A stretch of DNA of 64,000 bases, taken from positions 1 through 64,000 of the forward strand of contig NZ_FNET01000002.1 in assembly GCF_900100275.1 (NCBI RefSeq). Direction: 5' to 3'. Source of the stretch: Lentzea albidocapillata subsp. violacea. Its GTDB lineage: Bacteria > Actinomycetota > Actinomycetes > Mycobacteriales > Pseudonocardiaceae. The position numbers and the translations under genes were made by a program. Below the pieces are notes generated by a model, which worked only from the letters and a program-made list of their open reading frames with translations, made no database searches and was not told the origin of the DNA. How positions within the stretch are numbered: the stretch's first letter is position 1; each line of letters opens with the position of its first letter. Below, one piece after another: positions 1 through 9,050 of this stretch.

Positions 1-537
1 CGGCAACGGCCGCCGGGTCTGGTAGTCGCCGCACATCCGCACACTCAGCTTCTCCAGCAGCGACTGGACGAAGTGGACGACACGGTGCTGGCTGCCGACG
101 TGGTCGAGCAACAACAGCTTCCCACCAGGCCGCAGCACGCGGTGCATCTCGGCGATCGCCGCACGCTCGTCCGGAACACCGCACAGGCCCAGCGTGCAGA
201 CCACGGTGTCGAACGACTCGTCCGGGAACGGCAACGCCTGCGCGTCTCCCTCACACAACTCGACCGCACGCCCGAGCTCGGCCGCGCGAGTGCGGGCGAT
301 GCCGAGCATGGCCGGGCTGAGGTCCAGGCCGACCAGCCTGACGTCCGCCGGGTAATGCGGGAGGTTGAGGCCGGTGCCGATCGCCACCTCCAGCACGTCA
401 CCGGTCGCCTGCGGGCACACCCACTCGCGACCGCCGCCGAACTGGACACGTTCGAAGAACCCGATGTCACGGTCGTAGCGCGGCGCGTAGCGATCCCACA
501 CCTCACGGAGACCTTCAGTGGTGAGCTTCTTGCTCAT
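1..537 (-). CDS. SAM-dependent methyltransferase, cut by left edge
   Basis: Class I S-adenosylmethionine-dependent methyltransferase of the UbiE/Methyltransf_11 type. The substrate is unknown. The 179 visible codons start at the ATG ending at 537 and run off the window, so the C-terminus is missing. Motif I is seen as EVAIGTGLNL near residue 55, followed by an acidic strand ending in GLDLSPAML, then VVCTLGLCGVPDE, and the post-III segment VLRPGGKLLLLDHVG. Together these make the usual Rossmann core. The start overlaps the stop of the upstream TetR gene as ATGA, so the two are translationally coupled and probably co-regulated by that repressor. No flanking gene reveals the substrate. Confidence 0.85.
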   Translation of the reverse strand, partial: MSKKLTTEGLREVWDRYAPRYDRDIGFFERVQFGGGREWVCPQATGDVLEVAIGTGLNLPHYPADVRLVGLDLSPAMLGIARTRAAELGRAVELCEGDAQALPFPDESFDTVVCTLGLCGVPDERAAIAEMHRVLRPGGKLLLLDHVGSQHRVVHFVQSLLEKLSVRMCGDYQTRRPLP

Positions 538-1235
538 GTCGATGACCCTTCCGGCAGCAGTCCACGCGTGAGCAGGCCTGCCAGCGTGGATGGAACGGCA
601 GCGGTGTCCTGGGGCTCTGGCCGGGCGGGATCCCAGTGCAGGTGCACCGCCCACAACACGCAGGTCTCCAGGATCGTGCGGGCGACCAGCGGCGCCGGTC
701 CGGGCAGCCGCAACGCCCTGCGCCGCTGGAGATACTCGGTCAGCACCACAACAAGACCCGAGCGGCCCTGGCCGAACCAGACGTCGGCCAGCTCCGGCAG
801 CTCGGGGGCGCAGCGGTCGACCAGCTTGATGCTGACCCGGTGCCGCGACAGCGTGTCGTACAGGTTCGTGATGATCTCGCCCAGCTCCACGGCGAGCGGG
901 CCATGTCGTCGTGTCGACAACGCCTCGACCAGCCGCAGCTGCTCGACCTCGCCCCGCAGCCGCTCGGCCACCATCGCGGCCAGCTCGCCTTCCGCGGGCG
1001 CACGGACCGGCAGGTCGGCCACCTCGGGCAGCGGCTCCACCCCGTCGGCGAACCGCAGCGCGGCCCCGAGCAGCGCGTCCTTGTTCTCGACGTAGCCGTA
1101 GACGGTGCCCTTCGCCACCCCCAGCGCGTCGGCGACGTCCTGCATCTGGGTCCGCTGAAAGCCCTGCGCGATGAACGTCTCGGCCGCGGCCGAGACGAGC
1201 TTCGGGAACATGTCCGCTGAACGAGTGCGTGGCAC
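534..1235 (-). CDS. TetR/AcrR family transcriptional regulator
   Basis: A 233-residue one-component repressor. The N-terminal helix-turn-helix (about residues 12-58) includes TFIAQGFQRTQMQDVADALGV and the recognition-helix segment KGTVYGYVENKDALL, typical of TetR. The C-terminal ligand domain has no recognisable ligand signature. Translation starts at a GTG (1235). An earlier start is unlikely because the palindromic operator lies immediately upstream. It is the first gene of a pair with the methyltransferase at 1-537 (ATGA overlap), so it probably controls itself and that enzyme. The DUF1330 gene lies upstream on the same strand, beyond the operator. Confidence 0.9.
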   Translation of the reverse strand: MPRTRSADMFPKLVSAAAETFIAQGFQRTQMQDVADALGVAKGTVYGYVENKDALLGAALRFADGVEPLPEVADLPVRAPAEGELAAMVAERLRGEVEQLRLVEALSTRRHGPLAVELGEIITNLYDTLSRHRVSIKLVDRCAPELPELADVWFGQGRSGLVVVLTEYLQRRRALRLPGPAPLVARTILETCVLWAVHLHWDPARPEPQDTAAVPSTLAGLLTRGLLPEGSST

Positions 1236-1249
1236 CCGCCCATCATAAA

Positions 1250-1268
1250 TGACCGACTGAGTCAGTCA
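1250..1268. promoter_or_regulatory. TetR-type operator palindrome
   Basis: TGACCGACTGAGTCAGTCA is a 19-bp inverted repeat centred on 1259, with eight of nine base pairs matching. It lies 15 bp upstream of the TetR GTG start. Size and placement fit an autoregulatory TetR operator. Binding is inferred. Confidence 0.65.
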
Positions 1269-1284
1269 AGAGCGGTCAGACGGA

Positions 1285-1650
1285 TCAAACCCAGGGGGTG
1301 GTGGCCTGGAGCACCGCCTCTGTCAACGCCTCCGTGCGCAGCCGCGTCACCTCCTGATAGCCGGGATCGGCCACCATGCGGCTGAACGCGGCGCGGTCCG
1401 GGTAGCGCACGACGATCACCGCGTCCCAGCTCTGCCCGTCCTCGGCGACCAGCACGGTGGATCCGCTGCCGGCGTAGAGGATCTCGCCGCCGTAGCGGGG
1501 CAGGAACGTCTCGCGCAGATGACGCGCGTACTCCTGGTAGGACTCGGCACCGGCCTCGGCGAACCGCAGCAGGTTCAGCATCACCACCGGCCCGCCCGTG
1601 TCCTCGGCGAGCAGTCGTTTCAGGTCAGCACCACGTGGATCGACGGCCAT
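1285..1650 (-). CDS. DUF1330 family protein
   Basis: A 121-residue soluble protein of the DUF1330 family, small ferredoxin-like alpha/beta-barrel proteins that usually act as dimers and whose activity is not generally known. Family-typical segments are VVMLNLLRF near residue 22, the central YAGSGSTVLVAEDGQSWDAVIVVRYPD (about residues 59-85), and AFSRMVADPGYQEVTRLRTEAL towards the end. The frame stays open far upstream, but homology begins at MAVDP. GGGAGG lies about 12 bases upstream of that ATG, which decides the start. It ends 50 bases before the TetR gene on the same strand. Confidence 0.8.
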   Translation of the reverse strand: MAVDPRGADLKRLLAEDTGGPVVMLNLLRFAEAGAESYQEYARHLRETFLPRYGGEILYAGSGSTVLVAEDGQSWDAVIVVRYPDRAAFSRMVADPGYQEVTRLRTEALTEAVLQATTPWV

Positions 1651-1863
1651 GAGCCCAGCATGCCTCCCGGCTCCGCGACCCGCATCAGTCGAACCACCCG
1701 TCCGGCCGGCCTGCGTCACGAATGTGGTGCGGACGAGCGGTGACGGCGTGCGACCGACCGACTCGACGGACTGGCCGGCCACGCGCGGTTGACGTTCAGA
1801 GAATGTCCAGTGCCGCGACCGGGATAACGACCGCCACCTCTGATCACCCCTACCGTCGCGACC

Positions 1864-2793
1864 ATGGGCGAACGTCGGATCGGGCCGGTGGAGGTGCTGG
1901 CCGTACTCCTGGTGGGGGGCGTTCTGCTGCGCGGCCACGAGATCTTCCAGACACCGATCGTGCAGACCTGGGCGGCCGTGTTCGTCTCGATCGTGCTGCA
2001 GGCGTTGCCGTTCCTCACCCTCGGCGTCGCTCTCTCGTCCGCCATCGCGGTGTACGTGTCGAGTGACGTGCTCACGAAGGTCCTGCCGCGTCGGCCCGTG
2101 CTCGCCGTGCCCGCCGCCGCGGCCGCGGGAGTGGTGCTCCCTGGCTGTGAGTGCGGGTCGGTGCCGGTGGCGGGAGCGTTGCTGCGCAAGGGGATCGCAC
2201 CCGCGGTGGCGTTGACGTTCCTGCTGGCCGCCCCCGCCGTCAACCCCATCGTGCTGGTGGCGACGGCGGTCGCGTTTCCCGGTCAGCCCGGCATGGTGCT
2301 GGGACGTGCCGCCGCGAGCCTGCTCGCCGCGACGGTCATGGGCTGGTTGTGGCTGCGGAAAGGCAGGACTGATTGGATCAAGATGCCCGAACACAGCCAC
2401 CAGCACGGGTTTCTGAGCCAGGCACGGCACGACTTCCTGCACGCGGGCGGGTTTCTGGTGATCGGCGCGCTCCTCGCCGCGACGATCAACGTGTTCGTGC
2501 CCGGCCGCTGGCTGCAGTTCGTCGCCGACGAGCCGTGGCTAGCGGTGCTCGCCATGGCCGGGCTCGCGGTGCTGTTGTCGATCTGCTCGGAGGCCGACGC
2601 GTTCGTGGCGGCGAGCTTCACGCAGTTCTCGACGACGGCGAAGCTCACCTTCCTGGTCGTCGGGCCGATGGTCGACCTGAAGCTCTTCGCCATGCAGACC
2701 GGGATGTTCGGCCGCCGGTTCGCGATCAGGTTCGCCCCGGCCACGTTGGTCGTCGCCACGGCGTCGGCCGTCGCGATCGGCGCGCTGCTGTGA
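1864..2793 (+). CDS. Permease, DUF318/ArsP_1 family
   Basis: A 309-residue integral membrane protein of the permease family PF03773 (YcgR/ArsP-like). It has about eight hydrophobic segments and the hallmark loop GCECGSVPVAGALLRKG (about residues 96-112), followed by FLLAAPAVNPIVL. A second half-repeat carries ICSEADAFVAASF. Members with the CECG motif usually occur beside a TIGR03943 protein, as here, and are thought to move metal ions or metal complexes. The substrate here is not shown. Its stop overlaps the next start as GTGA. A histidine-containing cytoplasmic loop (HSHQHGF) near residue 178 could bind metal. Confidence 0.85.
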   Translation: MGERRIGPVEVLAVLLVGGVLLRGHEIFQTPIVQTWAAVFVSIVLQALPFLTLGVALSSAIAVYVSSDVLTKVLPRRPVLAVPAAAAAGVVLPGCECGSVPVAGALLRKGIAPAVALTFLLAAPAVNPIVLVATAVAFPGQPGMVLGRAAASLLAATVMGWLWLRKGRTDWIKMPEHSHQHGFLSQARHDFLHAGGFLVIGALLAATINVFVPGRWLQFVADEPWLAVLAMAGLAVLLSICSEADAFVAASFTQFSTTAKLTFLVVGPMVDLKLFAMQTGMFGRRFAIRFAPATLVVATASAVAIGALL

Positions 2794-3434
2794 ACCGGGC
2801 CGCGGCGATCGTGATCCTCCTGCTGCTGGCCGGTGCCACGACGAGAACGCTGGTGACGGGTCAGTACGTCAGCTACGTCAAGGCCGGGCTGTGGCCGTTG
2901 CTGGTCATCTCGGTCGTGCTCCTCGCGCTGTTCGCCACCGCGAAAGGACACCAGCCCAAGGTCGCCTGGCTGCTCGTCCTCCCCGTGCTGGCACTGCTCG
3001 TCGTCGCACCGAAGTCGCTCGGCAGCTACGCGGCGGTCAACGCGGGCACCGTGCTCACGGAGTCCGACGAGTACCCGCCGCTGCCGGACGGCGATCCGGT
3101 GGAGGTCAAGATCTTCGACTACGCGAGCCGTGCGGTGTTCGACGAGGGCCGCACGCTGCGGGACCGCCGGGTCAGGCTGGTCGGCTTCACCTCGACCGGT
3201 CCGAACGGCGAACGCCTGCTGGTGCGGATGATCCTGACCTGCTGCGCCGCCGACGGCAGGCCGGTGAAGATCGGGATGAGGAACGCGGAACCGCTGCCGG
3301 ACGACACCTGGATCGAGGTCGTGGGCTCCTATGTGGACGAGACAGCCGAGGACGGCGTGAACGGCGGGAAGATCCCGTTCGTCGACGTGGAGGACGCGAT
3401 CCGGGTGGCGCAGCCGGAACGGCCCTACGAGTAG
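2790..3434 (+). CDS. TIGR03943 family membrane protein (DUF1980-like)
   Basis: A 214-residue partner of the upstream permease. Three or four hydrophobic helices fill the first 80 residues and are followed by an extracytoplasmic C-terminal domain. The conserved pair CC in RMILTCCAADGRPVKIG (about residues 148-164) is the family signature and a plausible metal site. The GTG start overlaps the permease stop by 4 bp, so the two proteins are made together and probably form one complex. The 3' end overlaps that of the convergent regulator by 10 bp. Confidence 0.85.
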   Translation: MNRAAAIVILLLLAGATTRTLVTGQYVSYVKAGLWPLLVISVVLLALFATAKGHQPKVAWLLVLPVLALLVVAPKSLGSYAAVNAGTVLTESDEYPPLPDGDPVEVKIFDYASRAVFDEGRTLRDRRVRLVGFTSTGPNGERLLVRMILTCCAADGRPVKIGMRNAEPLPDDTWIEVVGSYVDETAEDGVNGGKIPFVDVEDAIRVAQPERPYE

Positions 3435-4345
3435 TTCCACTGGATGCCGTACTGGCCGGGCATCGGGTCCAGGGTGATGAACTGGTACGTCGTCGTCTCC
3501 TCGTCGAACGTGACAGGCGCCTGGTGCTCGCGGGGCACCCCACTGCGCGGCTGGAAGTACCCGGAGCAGCTGGTGGGCAGCATCGCCGGGTCGAACGCGA
3601 TGTGCAGCACCATCTCCCTGCCCGGCCGGTAGATCGCGATCTGCGTGTGCCGCGACGTCTGCCCCGGCGGGAACCGCAGCGCGAACTCGACGGCGGCGAG
3701 CTCTCCCGCCTGCAACGGCCGGTCCAGCAGGAACTCGAACACGCACGTCGAGCTCGGCACGTCCGCACGGAACCGGGCGACCCGGCAGCCCTCGGTGAAC
3801 GTCACCACCGGCGGCTGTGGCAGCGCACCGCACCGCGCGACGAACAGGAACCGGGTGGTGTCGTCGTGGTCGGCCCGGACGACGCGGCGCACCCGCATGG
3901 AGTCCTCGAAGCCCTGCGCGTTGATGCGGTAGGAGATGAACTGCGAGAGCCGGTGCGGCGTGTCCAGGTCGTCCGGTGTCGCGCCGACCTTCGCCAGCGC
4001 CTTCGCCACGTTGTCCGGCCGCCGCCAGATCTGGTCGTACGGGAGCGCGAGGCCGGGCCGGTTGGTCCACCGGCCACGGGGCCGGCGCGGGCCGAGCAAC
4101 GCCGTCAGCGTCGACGGGGCCTGGCCGAGAATGGTCTCCAGCACCGCCACGGCCGCCAGCGAGCTCGCCCGCTCCGGCCGGTTCTCGCCGTTCTGCCAGT
4201 AGCTGAGCGCGCTCACGCTCACCGGGGCGTCCTGGTCACGCAGCCGCTGGCTGATCTCGCTGAGGCTGAGACCGCTGCGCTCGATCGCGCAGCGCAGCGC
4301 GGCACCGAACTCGGCCCCCGCGCGAATGGTCACGTCGGCGGTCAC
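3425..4345 (-). CDS. XRE-type helix-turn-helix regulator with C-terminal sensor region
   Basis: A 306-residue protein with an N-terminal Cro/C1-like HTH (about residues 10-75: AALRCAIERSGLSLSEISQRL, then SVSALSYWQNGENRPER) and a 200-residue C-terminal domain rich in beta strands. I do not recognise that domain. The family is common in Streptomyces-like genomes as an orphan regulator. The GTG start at 4345 is chosen because GGGAG sits 8-9 bases upstream and the HTH begins directly after it. It reads divergently from the secreted phosphatase gene, which it may regulate. That is inferred from position only. Confidence 0.75.
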   Translation of the reverse strand: MTADVTIRAGAEFGAALRCAIERSGLSLSEISQRLRDQDAPVSVSALSYWQNGENRPERASSLAAVAVLETILGQAPSTLTALLGPRRPRGRWTNRPGLALPYDQIWRRPDNVAKALAKVGATPDDLDTPHRLSQFISYRINAQGFEDSMRVRRVVRADHDDTTRFLFVARCGALPQPPVVTFTEGCRVARFRADVPSSTCVFEFLLDRPLQAGELAAVEFALRFPPGQTSRHTQIAIYRPGREMVLHIAFDPAMLPTSCSGYFQPRSGVPREHQAPVTFDEETTTYQFITLDPMPGQYGIQWNYS

Positions 4346-4613
4346 AGGGCGACTCCCTTCTCGGGCGGCTCGCCGGATGATACGCGCGGAAAATACCGCT
4401 GTGATCGCGTCCAGAGTATTTCCAGAGTGCCCGGCCTGGTTTCTTGACCTCTCCACCAGGCGTTTCGCAGTCGAACATGATCGGTCCGAATAGGTGTCCA
4501 GAGTTATCCAGCAAGGGGAAAGCCGGTTCGTTGACGGACGTTGACCGCTCGTTATGGTCAGCTCGAACCGGTTCTCGTTCCTGAATTCTCTTCCCTGCTG
4601 AAGGAACACAACC

Positions 4614-6707
4614 ATGAAATCTCCCCTGCGCAGGCGATGGCGCACAACGACGATTTACGCGGCGGCGGCCATGGTCGCCGGTGCGGTGGCCGTGGCGGCC
4701 ATGCCGTCCGGCGGTGACATCAAACCTGTCGCCACCGCGGTGCCCGACGTGCCGCAGGTGCCCCAGATCGCGGAGCCCGGCACCCAGTCCGCCGGGGTGG
4801 CGTTCGCGAACTCGGCCGACGGCGGCCGGGTCTGTCAGGACGGTGCGCGGTGGCTGCGGTTGCGCTTCACCGATCTGACCCTGCGCGGCAACGACTCCGT
4901 GACGGTCAGCGGGGCAAAGTCGGGCTCCTACACGTTCACCGCCCAGCACTGGCCAGGGAAAGCCTTCCACACCAAGGCTTTCGAGGGTGACTGCGTACGC
5001 GTGACGCCCAGCTTCGCCGACAGCGGCAGCCGGTACGTGGTCGACGCCTACCAGTTCGGCACGCAGGCGCTCGCCGCGGCGACGGCGACCGTGGCGGCGG
5101 TCGGCGACGTCTGCGGCTCGTCCTGCAACCAGACCGCGCCGGTGGTCAAGACCATGAACCCGCAGGCGCTGATCCTGGCCGGTGACAACGCCTACAACTC
5201 CGGCACCCTGACGGAGTACCGCAACAACTACGACCCGCACTACGGCCAGTTCAAGTCGATCACCTACCCGACGCCGGGCAACCACGAGTACGGCACGTCC
5301 GGCGCCCAGGGCTACTTCGACTACTTCGGCGCGCGGGCCGGCGAGCGGGGCAAGGGTTACTACAGCTTCGACGTGGGCGACTGGCACTTCGTCGCGCTGA
5401 ACTCCAACATCTCCCGCGACGCGAGCTCGGCGCAGGTGACGTGGCTGAAGAACGACCTGGCGGCGAACACCAAACCGTGCACCGCGGCGTTCTTCCACCA
5501 CCCGCGGTTCAACAAGGGCAACCACGGCGACAACTCGACGATCACGCCGTTCTGGAACGCGCTGTACAACGCCAAGGCGGACCTCATCGTCGCCGGGCAC
5601 GACCACAACTACCAGCGGTACGCGCTCGCGAGGTCCGACGGCACGCGCGACCCGAACGGCGTCCGGCAGGTGCTGATCGGCACCGGCGGTCGCGGGTTCT
5701 ACCGGTTCGGCAGCAGCACCGCGGGACCGGTGGAAGCAGGCAACGACAACACCTTCGGCGTCGGCAAGCTCACGCTCACCGCGACCGGGTACCGCAGCGA
5801 CTTCGTGCCGGTGGCCGGGCGCGACTACACCGACACGGTGTCCGGTGGCTGCCACAAGGCCGCGAGTTCGCCGAGCTTCTCCGTCGCCGCCACGCCGTCG
5901 TCGGTCTCCCTGCCCGCGGGCGGGTCCACGACCGCGACCGTGGACGTCGGTGCCACCGGCGGGTTCACCGGCAGCGTCGCGCTCTCGGTGTCCGGCCTGC
6001 CCTCCGGCGTGACCGGCTCGTTCTCGCCGGCCGCGGTGAGCGCGCCCGGCCGTTCGACGCTGACGCTCACCGCGTCGTCGAGCGCGTCCGGTTCGGCGAC
6101 CGCGACGATCACCGGCACGTCGGGAGGGGCCACGAAGACGGCCCAGCTCAGCGTGACCGTAGGCACCACACCGGCCGGATTCAGCGACGACTTCGAGTCC
6201 GGCCAGGGCTGGGTCGTCAACGCCTCCGGCTCCGACACCGCGACCACCGGCAGGTGGGAACGCGGTGACCCGGAGGAGACCAGGGAGTCCGACGGGGTCA
6301 AGCAGCTCGGCACCACCACGAGCGGCACGAACTGCCTGGTGACAGGACGACTCACCGGCGCCAGTGTCGGCGTCCACGACGTGGACGGAGGCCTGACGTC
6401 GATGACCTCGCCGCAGATCCCCGTGCCGTCCGGCGGCAGGCTCACGTTCTCCTACACCTTCGCGCACGGTGACAACTCGTCCACATCGGACTTCCTGCGG
6501 GTCCATGTGCTGGACGGGACGAACAAGGTGAAGGTGTTCGAGAAGCTCGGCACCTCGAGCACCAGGGTCGTGGGCAAATGGCAGAGCGCCACCGTCGACC
6601 TCGCGCAGTTCGGCGGGCGCACCGTGAAGCTCGTCGTCGAGGCCGCGGACGCGAGTACGGCCTCCCTCTGGGAGTCCGCGGTGGACGACGTCCGCGTCAC
6701 TGGCTGA
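4614..6707 (+). CDS. Secreted metallophosphoesterase with two accessory beta domains
   Basis: A 697-residue exported phosphoesterase of the purple-acid-phosphatase-like class. Residues 1-36 form a signal sequence (RRRW, hydrophobic core, AMA-like end). The calcineurin-type metal ligands are in order: GDVC near 161, GDNAYN near 190, GNHEYG near 222, HHPRF near 297 and AGHDHNY near 327. After the catalytic domain come an Ig-like Ser/Thr-rich domain (about 417-520) and a C-terminal jelly-roll-like domain (about 525-697) that probably binds cell wall or polysaccharide. AAGGA precedes the ATG. It acts outside the cell, probably releasing phosphate from organic esters. A hairpin terminator follows. 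Confidence 0.85.
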   Translation: MKSPLRRRWRTTTIYAAAAMVAGAVAVAAMPSGGDIKPVATAVPDVPQVPQIAEPGTQSAGVAFANSADGGRVCQDGARWLRLRFTDLTLRGNDSVTVSGAKSGSYTFTAQHWPGKAFHTKAFEGDCVRVTPSFADSGSRYVVDAYQFGTQALAAATATVAAVGDVCGSSCNQTAPVVKTMNPQALILAGDNAYNSGTLTEYRNNYDPHYGQFKSITYPTPGNHEYGTSGAQGYFDYFGARAGERGKGYYSFDVGDWHFVALNSNISRDASSAQVTWLKNDLAANTKPCTAAFFHHPRFNKGNHGDNSTITPFWNALYNAKADLIVAGHDHNYQRYALARSDGTRDPNGVRQVLIGTGGRGFYRFGSSTAGPVEAGNDNTFGVGKLTLTATGYRSDFVPVAGRDYTDTVSGGCHKAASSPSFSVAATPSSVSLPAGGSTTATVDVGATGGFTGSVALSVSGLPSGVTGSFSPAAVSAPGRSTLTLTASSSASGSATATITGTSGGATKTAQLSVTVGTTPAGFSDDFESGQGWVVNASGSDTATTGRWERGDPEETRESDGVKQLGTTTSGTNCLVTGRLTGASVGVHDVDGGLTSMTSPQIPVPSGGRLTFSYTFAHGDNSSTSDFLRVHVLDGTNKVKVFEKLGTSSTRVVGKWQSATVDLAQFGGRTVKLVVEAADASTASLWESAVDDVRVTG

Positions 6708-6711
6708 GGTA

Positions 6712-6747
6712 GGACGCGCGCACGGTCTCGGCGACGTGCGCGCGTCC
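6712..6747 (+). terminator. Hairpin terminator after the phosphatase gene
   Basis: A perfect 13-bp inverted repeat (6712-6724 with 6735-6747) encloses a 10-base loop five bases after the phosphatase stop. There is no strong U tract, as is usual in actinomycetes. Confidence 0.7.
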
Positions 6748-6767
6748 TTCACCGGAAGGGCTTCCCG

Positions 6768-7967
6768 ATGTACGTCTCCTCTGTCCGAGCCGGCCTGCCC
6801 GCTGAGCCGGGCCGGTCGCACCACAAGATCTCCGCGACCGTCATCGGCCTCGGCGTGGTGAGTCTGATCACCGACCTGTCGGCCGAGATGGTCACCGCCG
6901 TGCTGCCGCTGTACCTCGTCTACGGTCTCGGCGTCGGCTACCTGCAACTCGGCGCGATCGACGGCCTCTACACCGGTGCCACGGCGGTGCTGCGGCTCGC
7001 CGGCGGGCACCTCGCCGACCGCTGGCAGCGCCCGAAAGCCGTGGCACTGTTCGGTTACGGCCTCTCCGCGGTGACCAGACTCGGCTTTCCGCTGGTCGGT
7101 TCGTCGGTCGCCGGTCTGGGGCTGCTGATCGGCGTCGACCGCGCGGGCAAGGGGATTCGCACCGGGCCGCGCGACGCGATGATCACGCTGGCCTCGCCGC
7201 CGGACGGGCTGGGGCGGGCGTTCGGGGTGCACCGCGCGTTGGACACGGCGGGTGCGCTGCTCGGGCCGCTGGTGGCGTTCGGGCTGCTGAGCCTGCTGTT
7301 CATGGACTACACGTCCGTGTTCGCGGTGAGTTTCTGCTTCGCCGTGGTCGCGGTGGTGGTGCTGGCCGTGTTCGTGCGGCAGCCGGCCGGGGTCGCGGCC
7401 CGGCTGCCGGGACTGTCGTGGAACGTGCTGAAGGACCGCCAGGTCCGGCGGGTCGTGCTGATCACCGCACTGCTCGGCGTGTGCACGGTCGGCGACATGT
7501 TCCTGTTCGTCGGTGTGCAGAAGTCGGCGGGCCTGCCGGTCGCGGTGCTTCCGTTGCTGCCGTTGGTGACCGCGTTGACGTTCATGGTGGCGGCGGCGCC
7601 GGTCGGGAAGCTCGCTGACCGGGTCGGGCGGTGGAAGGTGTTCCTCGCCGGGCACGTCGTGCTGTTGCTTGCTTACGCGCTGGTCGCCGTGTCGTGGGGA
7701 GGCTGGCTCGCGGCGGCGCTGGTGTTGCCGGCGCACGGCGTTTTCTACGCGTGCACGGACGGGGTGCTGATGGCGCATGTCGGTCCCCTGGTGCCGGAAC
7801 CGGTGCGGGCCACCGGACTGGCGTTCGTCCAAACAGGACAGGCGCTGGGCCGCGCGGCCGGCGCGGTGTTGTTCGGGGTGGCGGCGACCGGGTTGTCGCT
7901 GGCGCCCGCGTTCGGGTTGTTCGCCGCGGTCCTCGCGGTCGCGGTCGTGGTGGGAGCGCGCTGGTGA
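6768..7967 (+). CDS. Major facilitator superfamily transporter
   Basis: A 399-residue MFS protein with 12 predicted transmembrane helices. The inter-helix 2/3 loop is GGHLADRWQRPKAV (about residues 80-93), and a second copy, GKLADRVGRWKVF, occurs after helix 8. The opening TDLSAEMVTAVLPLYL resembles drug or metabolite exporters of the MFS_1 class. The substrate is unknown. The stop overlaps the start of the beta-propeller gene as GTGA, so it heads a three-gene operon with two extracytoplasmic proteins, suggesting envelope-linked export. Confidence 0.85.
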   Translation: MYVSSVRAGLPAEPGRSHHKISATVIGLGVVSLITDLSAEMVTAVLPLYLVYGLGVGYLQLGAIDGLYTGATAVLRLAGGHLADRWQRPKAVALFGYGLSAVTRLGFPLVGSSVAGLGLLIGVDRAGKGIRTGPRDAMITLASPPDGLGRAFGVHRALDTAGALLGPLVAFGLLSLLFMDYTSVFAVSFCFAVVAVVVLAVFVRQPAGVAARLPGLSWNVLKDRQVRRVVLITALLGVCTVGDMFLFVGVQKSAGLPVAVLPLLPLVTALTFMVAAAPVGKLADRVGRWKVFLAGHVVLLLAYALVAVSWGGWLAAALVLPAHGVFYACTDGVLMAHVGPLVPEPVRATGLAFVQTGQALGRAAGAVLFGVAATGLSLAPAFGLFAAVLAVAVVVGARW

Positions 7968-8866
7968 AGCGAACCGTGCTGGGTGTGGTGCTGGTGGCGG
8001 CCGTGCTGGCGGCGGGTGGGGTGTTCGTCGGCCTGCGGGCGACGGGCGCGCGGCCCGCGGAGGAGACGCTGGATCTGCGCGGCGGCGAGTTGCTGTACGT
8101 CGACCCGGCGGGCCGGGTGCGTCAGGGAGGTCGTACCGGACCCGCGTGCCAGCGGGTCGACGTCGCGGCGGGCACCCTGATCTGCCTGCGCGCCACGGCG
8201 GTGCCCGCGCAGTCCGAGATCGTGGTGTACGACGGGGCCGGCGAACGGTTGCGGCTGCCCGAGTGGGGCAGCCCGAGCCGGGCGCGGGTGTCGCCGTCGG
8301 GCAACGTCGTGATGTGGACGGTCTTCCGCGCCGGTGACTCGTACCTCGGTGGCGTGGGCACGTTCTCGACGACCGCCGGGCTGTACGACCTGAAGAGCGG
8401 CGAGCACCACGGTTCGCTGGAGGACTTCACGCTGATGGTGGACGGCGTCGAGCACACCGCCGACGACGTGAACTACTGGGGAATCACGTTCACGCGCGAC
8501 GACCGCACGTTCTACGCCACCGCCACCTCGAGCGGGAAGACGTGGCTGGTGCGGGGCTCGCTCGACACAAAGGTGCTGACCTCCGTGCGGGAGAACGTGG
8601 AGTGCCCGTCGCTGTCCCCGGACGGCAGCCGCATCGCCTACAAGTTCCGCACCGGCGACCAGTGGCGGCTGCACGTGCTGGACCTGGCTTCCGGTAGGGA
8701 CACCCCGCTGGCGGAGCCGCGGCACGTGGACGACCAGCCACAGTGGCTGGACGACTCGTACGTCGCGTACGGGCGGGACAAGGGCATCTGGAAGGTCCCC
8801 GCGTCCGGTGGCGGCAGCCCCGAGCTCGTCCAGACGGACGCGGCTTCGCCGGCGGTGGCCCGATGA
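7964..8866 (+). CDS. Membrane-anchored TolB-like beta-propeller protein
   Basis: A 300-residue protein with an N-terminal signal anchor (residues 3-25) and WD40/TolB-like propeller blades. PD40-type segments are SPSGNVVMWTV, GITFTRDDRTFYATAT and CPSLSPDGSRIAYKF. It probably sits on the outer face of the membrane and binds a partner. No catalytic residues are apparent. The GTG start overlaps the MFS stop. Its last 23 codons are the sequence multiplied in the 92-bp array that follows. Its stop is part of an ATGA whose ATG opens the first mini-frame of the array. Confidence 0.75.
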   Translation: MKRTVLGVVLVAAVLAAGGVFVGLRATGARPAEETLDLRGGELLYVDPAGRVRQGGRTGPACQRVDVAAGTLICLRATAVPAQSEIVVYDGAGERLRLPEWGSPSRARVSPSGNVVMWTVFRAGDSYLGGVGTFSTTAGLYDLKSGEHHGSLEDFTLMVDGVEHTADDVNYWGITFTRDDRTFYATATSSGKTWLVRGSLDTKVLTSVRENVECPSLSPDGSRIAYKFRTGDQWRLHVLDLASGRDTPLAEPRHVDDQPQWLDDSYVAYGRDKGIWKVPASGGGSPELVQTDAASPAVAR

Positions 8867-8958
8867 TCCACCGGGTCGCCCTGGTCGTCCCCGCGTCCGG
8901 TGGCGGCAGCCCCGAGCTCGTCCAGATGGACGCGGCTTCACCGGCGGTGGCCCGATGA
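8863..8958 (+). CDS. Junction mini-ORF 1 (31 aa), coupled by ATGA
   Basis: This 31-codon frame starts at the ATG overlapping the propeller gene's stop and ends at a TGA that overlaps the next ATG. It encodes a fusion of the downstream protein's first residues (MIHRVALVV) with the propeller protein's tail (PASGGGSPELVQ...). It is a by-product of the tandem duplication. Whether it is translated is unknown, but the 4-bp overlaps would let ribosomes pass along it. Confidence 0.35.
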   Translation: MIHRVALVVPASGGGSPELVQMDAASPAVAR

Positions 8959-9050
8959 TCCACCGGGTCGCCCTGGTCGTCCCCGCGTCCGGTGGCGGCA
9001 GCCCGGAGCTCGTCCAGCCGGACGCGGCTTCACCGGCGGTGGCCCGGTGA
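8955..9050 (+). CDS. Junction mini-ORF 2 (31 aa)
   Basis: The second copy has the same architecture. It starts at the ATG overlapping mini-ORF 1 and ends at a TGA within GTGA (the ATG of other copies is a GTG here). It differs from copy 1 by a Met-to-Pro change near residue 22. Coupled start and stop are retained. Confidence 0.35.
   Translation: MIHRVALVVPASGGGSPELVQPDAASPAVAR

Noticed and set aside
1651..2442. Long open frame on the minus strand continuing the DUF1330 gene
   Set aside because: It lies antisense to the permease gene and has low-complexity composition; homology begins only at residue MAVDP.
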